A stretch of 64,000 nucleotides of DNA from Sphingobacteriales bacterium (GTDB taxonomy: Bacteria; Bacteroidota; Bacteroidia; Chitinophagales; UBA2359), in NCBI GenBank assembly GCA_016706405.1, contig JADJJT010000003.1:434001-498000 (forward strand), written 5' to 3'. Under the pieces are notes generated by a model. The model made no database searches. It was not told the DNA's origin and saw only the letters and a list, made by a program, of their open reading frames with translations. The position numbers and the translations under genes are program-made. How positions within the stretch are numbered: the stretch's first letter is position 1; each line of letters starts with the position of its first letter. This document shows, piece by piece, positions 62,410 to 64,000 of this stretch.

Positions 62410-63226
62410 ATGTCGGTACATAAAGATGTAAAACGAGTTACCACCCGTGTACTTTTAGAGATGAAACAACACGGCGAAAAAATTGCCATGCTAACTTCAT
62501 ACGATTATTCGATGGCCAAATTGGTTGATGCTGCCGGCATAGATATTATTTTGGTTGGCGACTCGGCCTCGAACGTAATGGCTGGCCACGAAACCACCTT
62601 GCCCATTACGCTAAATCAAATGATTTACCACGCCGCATCGGTTGTGCGCGCTGTGAGCCGGGCTTTGGTTATAGTTGATTTGCCCTTTGGCTCGTACCAG
62701 GGCAATTCAAAACTTGCGCTCAACTCCACTATCCGCATTATGAAAGAATCGGGCGCGCACGGCGTAAAATTAGAAGGGGGATCTGAAATTGTCGATTCAA
62801 TAAGCCGAATTTTAACGGCTGGTGTGCCAGTAATGGGACATTTAGGGCTTACGCCACAATCGATATACAAGTTTGGCACCTATAATGTGCGGGCCAAAGA
62901 AGATGCCGAAGCCCATAAACTGATAGAAGATGCACAACTGTTAGAACAAGCAGGTTGTTTTGCCTTAGTGCTCGAAAAAATACCCGCCGCCTTAGGCGAA
63001 AAAAGTGGCAAAAGCAATACAAATTCCGGTAATTGGTATTGGCGCCGGCGGCGGTGTTGACGGGCAAGTTTTAGTATTGCACGACATGCTGGGACTAACC
63101 CAAGAGTTTAAACCTCGATTTTTGCGGCGTTATCTTAACCTTGGCGACGAAATAAAATCAGCAGTCAGCAAATATGTTGAGGATGTTAGGCTGCGCGATT
63201 TTCCGAACGAATCAGAACAGTATTGA
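62410..63226 (+). pseudogene. panB: 3-methyl-2-oxobutanoate hydroxymethyltransferase, frameshifted
   Basis: First step of pantothenate synthesis (ketopantoate from 2-oxoisovalerate and methylene-THF). Motifs: MLTSYDYSMAKLVD, VGDSASNVMAGHETTLPI, DLPFGSYQ, VKLEGG, GHLGLTPQS and LVLEKIPA. After GEK the frame is lost (stop near 63060). It continues in the next frame as AKAIQIPVIGIGAGGGVDGQVLVLHDMLGL (quoted in part: PVIGIGAGGGVDGQ) to 63226. Removing one A from the A6 run at 62999-63004 restores GEKVAKAIQIPVIG. All active-site motifs are otherwise intact and the total length (about 271) is normal. Confidence 0.9.
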
Positions 63227-63321
63227 TTGAGAAGCACCAAGTTATAAATTTCTTCTCCGGATAAGGCAGTGTGCTTTGCTCAATAGCCATCAACATCATC
63301 CGGCCGGATTAAGTGTTTTAC

Positions 63322-63699
63322 TTAGGTTCGCTTCACAAATAAATCCCATTTTTTAGCCATATTATTCGCAAATTCGCGCATTTCGGCTGCCGTTTCGGGG
63401 TCGTTTGTGGCTTTTTGCAGGGTATCGGCCATGGTGTAAACGGTTTGAAAAATAAAGTGTTGCATTTCGCGTACTTGCATTTCTTTTGTCCATAAATCAA
63501 TACGCAGGGAGGTTTTTTGTTGTTCATCCCAAAGTGCCATTAGCATAGCTTTAGCGTCTTTTTCTCCGGGGATGGGGTGGCCATCGGCTTGCCATTTTAT
63601 TTGTACTGGCAATTTTTGGCTATTTAGCCCTACATTAATGATTATTTGGTTGGTGATAGCAACACCATTATTTTGGTCTTTTTCGGTAACAGCTGGCAT
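63322..63699 (-). CDS. gldC: Gliding motility protein GldC
   Basis: 125 residues, soluble, no signal peptide. Matches GldC: QIIINVGLNSQKLPVQIKW, AKAMLMALWDEQQKTSLRIDLWTKEM and HFIFQTVYTMADTLQKATND. GldC is needed for efficient gliding in Flavobacterium and is found with the T9SS; its exact role is unclear. gldB, its usual neighbour, is not in the window. It agrees with the several T9SS cargo genes here. Confidence 0.9.
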   Translation of the reverse strand: MPAVTEKDQNNGVAITNQIIINVGLNSQKLPVQIKWQADGHPIPGEKDAKAMLMALWDEQQKTSLRIDLWTKEMQVREMQHFIFQTVYTMADTLQKATNDPETAAEMREFANNMAKKWDLFVKRT

Positions 63700-63767
63700 G
63701 GTATGTCTTTGTTTAGTAAATAGTAAATAGTGGGATTAATTTAACAAGATATTATATTATTAAAAAA

Positions 63768-63998
63768 CTACGCATCAAGTGCATAGGCATCTTGTAAAAT
63801 AGTTTCAATAAATGACGATGCAGGTTGTATGGGGTTATCAATTTTAAGTAATTCTACTAATCTTTCGGCTAGTTCATCTAAAAGTTTATAGTTTGTGTGT
63901 TTCATGGCCGCATCGTAAACAGTCCTAATTTTGTTGATGTCCTCGTCTGTCAGCAAATGAACTTGGGGGTAGGTTATTTGGTGGTTTTGGGGTTTAGT
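63768..63998 (-). CDS. Unidentified protein, C-terminal part (runs off the window)
   Basis: The frame is open from the window edge to the stop at 63768-63770. An internal TTG (63956) is only one possible start. The visible 76 residues are helical and Leu/Glu-rich (LTDEDINKIRTVYDAAM, LLDELAERLVELLKI). No family recognised. Confidence 0.5.
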   Translation of the reverse strand, partial: TKPQNHQITYPQVHLLTDEDINKIRTVYDAAMKHTNYKLLDELAERLVELLKIDNPIQPASSFIETILQDAYALDA

Positions 63999-64000
63999 AA

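Overview
The window looks like chromosomal DNA of a gliding, type IX secretion (T9SS) member of the Bacteroidota, most likely from the Saprospiria/Chitinophagia side. The evidence is gldC, several T9SS C-terminal sorting domains of both type A and type B, a TonB-dependent receptor with a carboxypeptidase-like N-terminal domain, a GT117 (DUF2723) membrane protein, a DUF5606 protein, and many -7 promoter boxes of the Bacteroidota form TAnnTTTG. No rRNA, CRISPR array or phage was seen. There is one tRNA (Phe) and one IS5-type insertion sequence.

Layout. 0-9.3 kb: DsbD-like reductase, tRNA-Phe, a frameshifted T9SS protein, a DUF5686 outer-membrane protein, peptide deformylase and ribosomal protein L19. 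9.5-14.7 kb: HerA-like ATPase and SMC. 14.7-19.8 kb, minus strand: GT117 protein, a HemC-HemD fusion lacking HemC active-site residues, and RuvX. 20-27.4 kb: methyltransferase, TonB receptor, RarA, FeoA and FeoB. 27.4-32.9 kb, minus strand: a tight four-gene cluster (VCBS-type T9SS protein, lipoprotein, matrixin-type T9SS protease, Lgt-like protein). 33-39 kb: CoaE, PrsW, small conserved proteins, the insertion sequence and a formyltransferase. 39.1-60.4 kb: two giant, divergently transcribed T9SS adhesin-like genes of about 3,290 and 3,670 codons, which fill a third of the window. 60.5-64 kb: SpoIIM-family protein, GNAT acetyltransferase, PanB, GldC and a partial gene.

Two properties run through the whole window. 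First, the palindrome TCCGGA is strikingly frequent: about 105 copies by eye, against about 10 expected from base composition. It is absent from a 5.7-kb stretch that covers the four-gene T9SS/lipoprotein cluster. Second, at least nine small indels break otherwise intact genes: a T9SS protein, feoB, the transposase twice, the formyltransferase, giant gene 1 twice, giant gene 2 and panB. Most lie in homopolymers or short tandem repeats. Residual long-read consensus error is therefore the leading explanation, and I annotate these as single genes with frameshifts.

How the genes work together. The T9SS cargo (two giant adhesins, a matrixin protease, a VCBS protein, the 3.3-4.9 kb protein) and gldC point to a surface-gliding, surface-adhesive life style. 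FeoAB and the TonB receptor serve nutrient uptake. DsbD feeds reductant to the periplasm. Def, RplS, SMC, RarA, CoaE and PanB are housekeeping.
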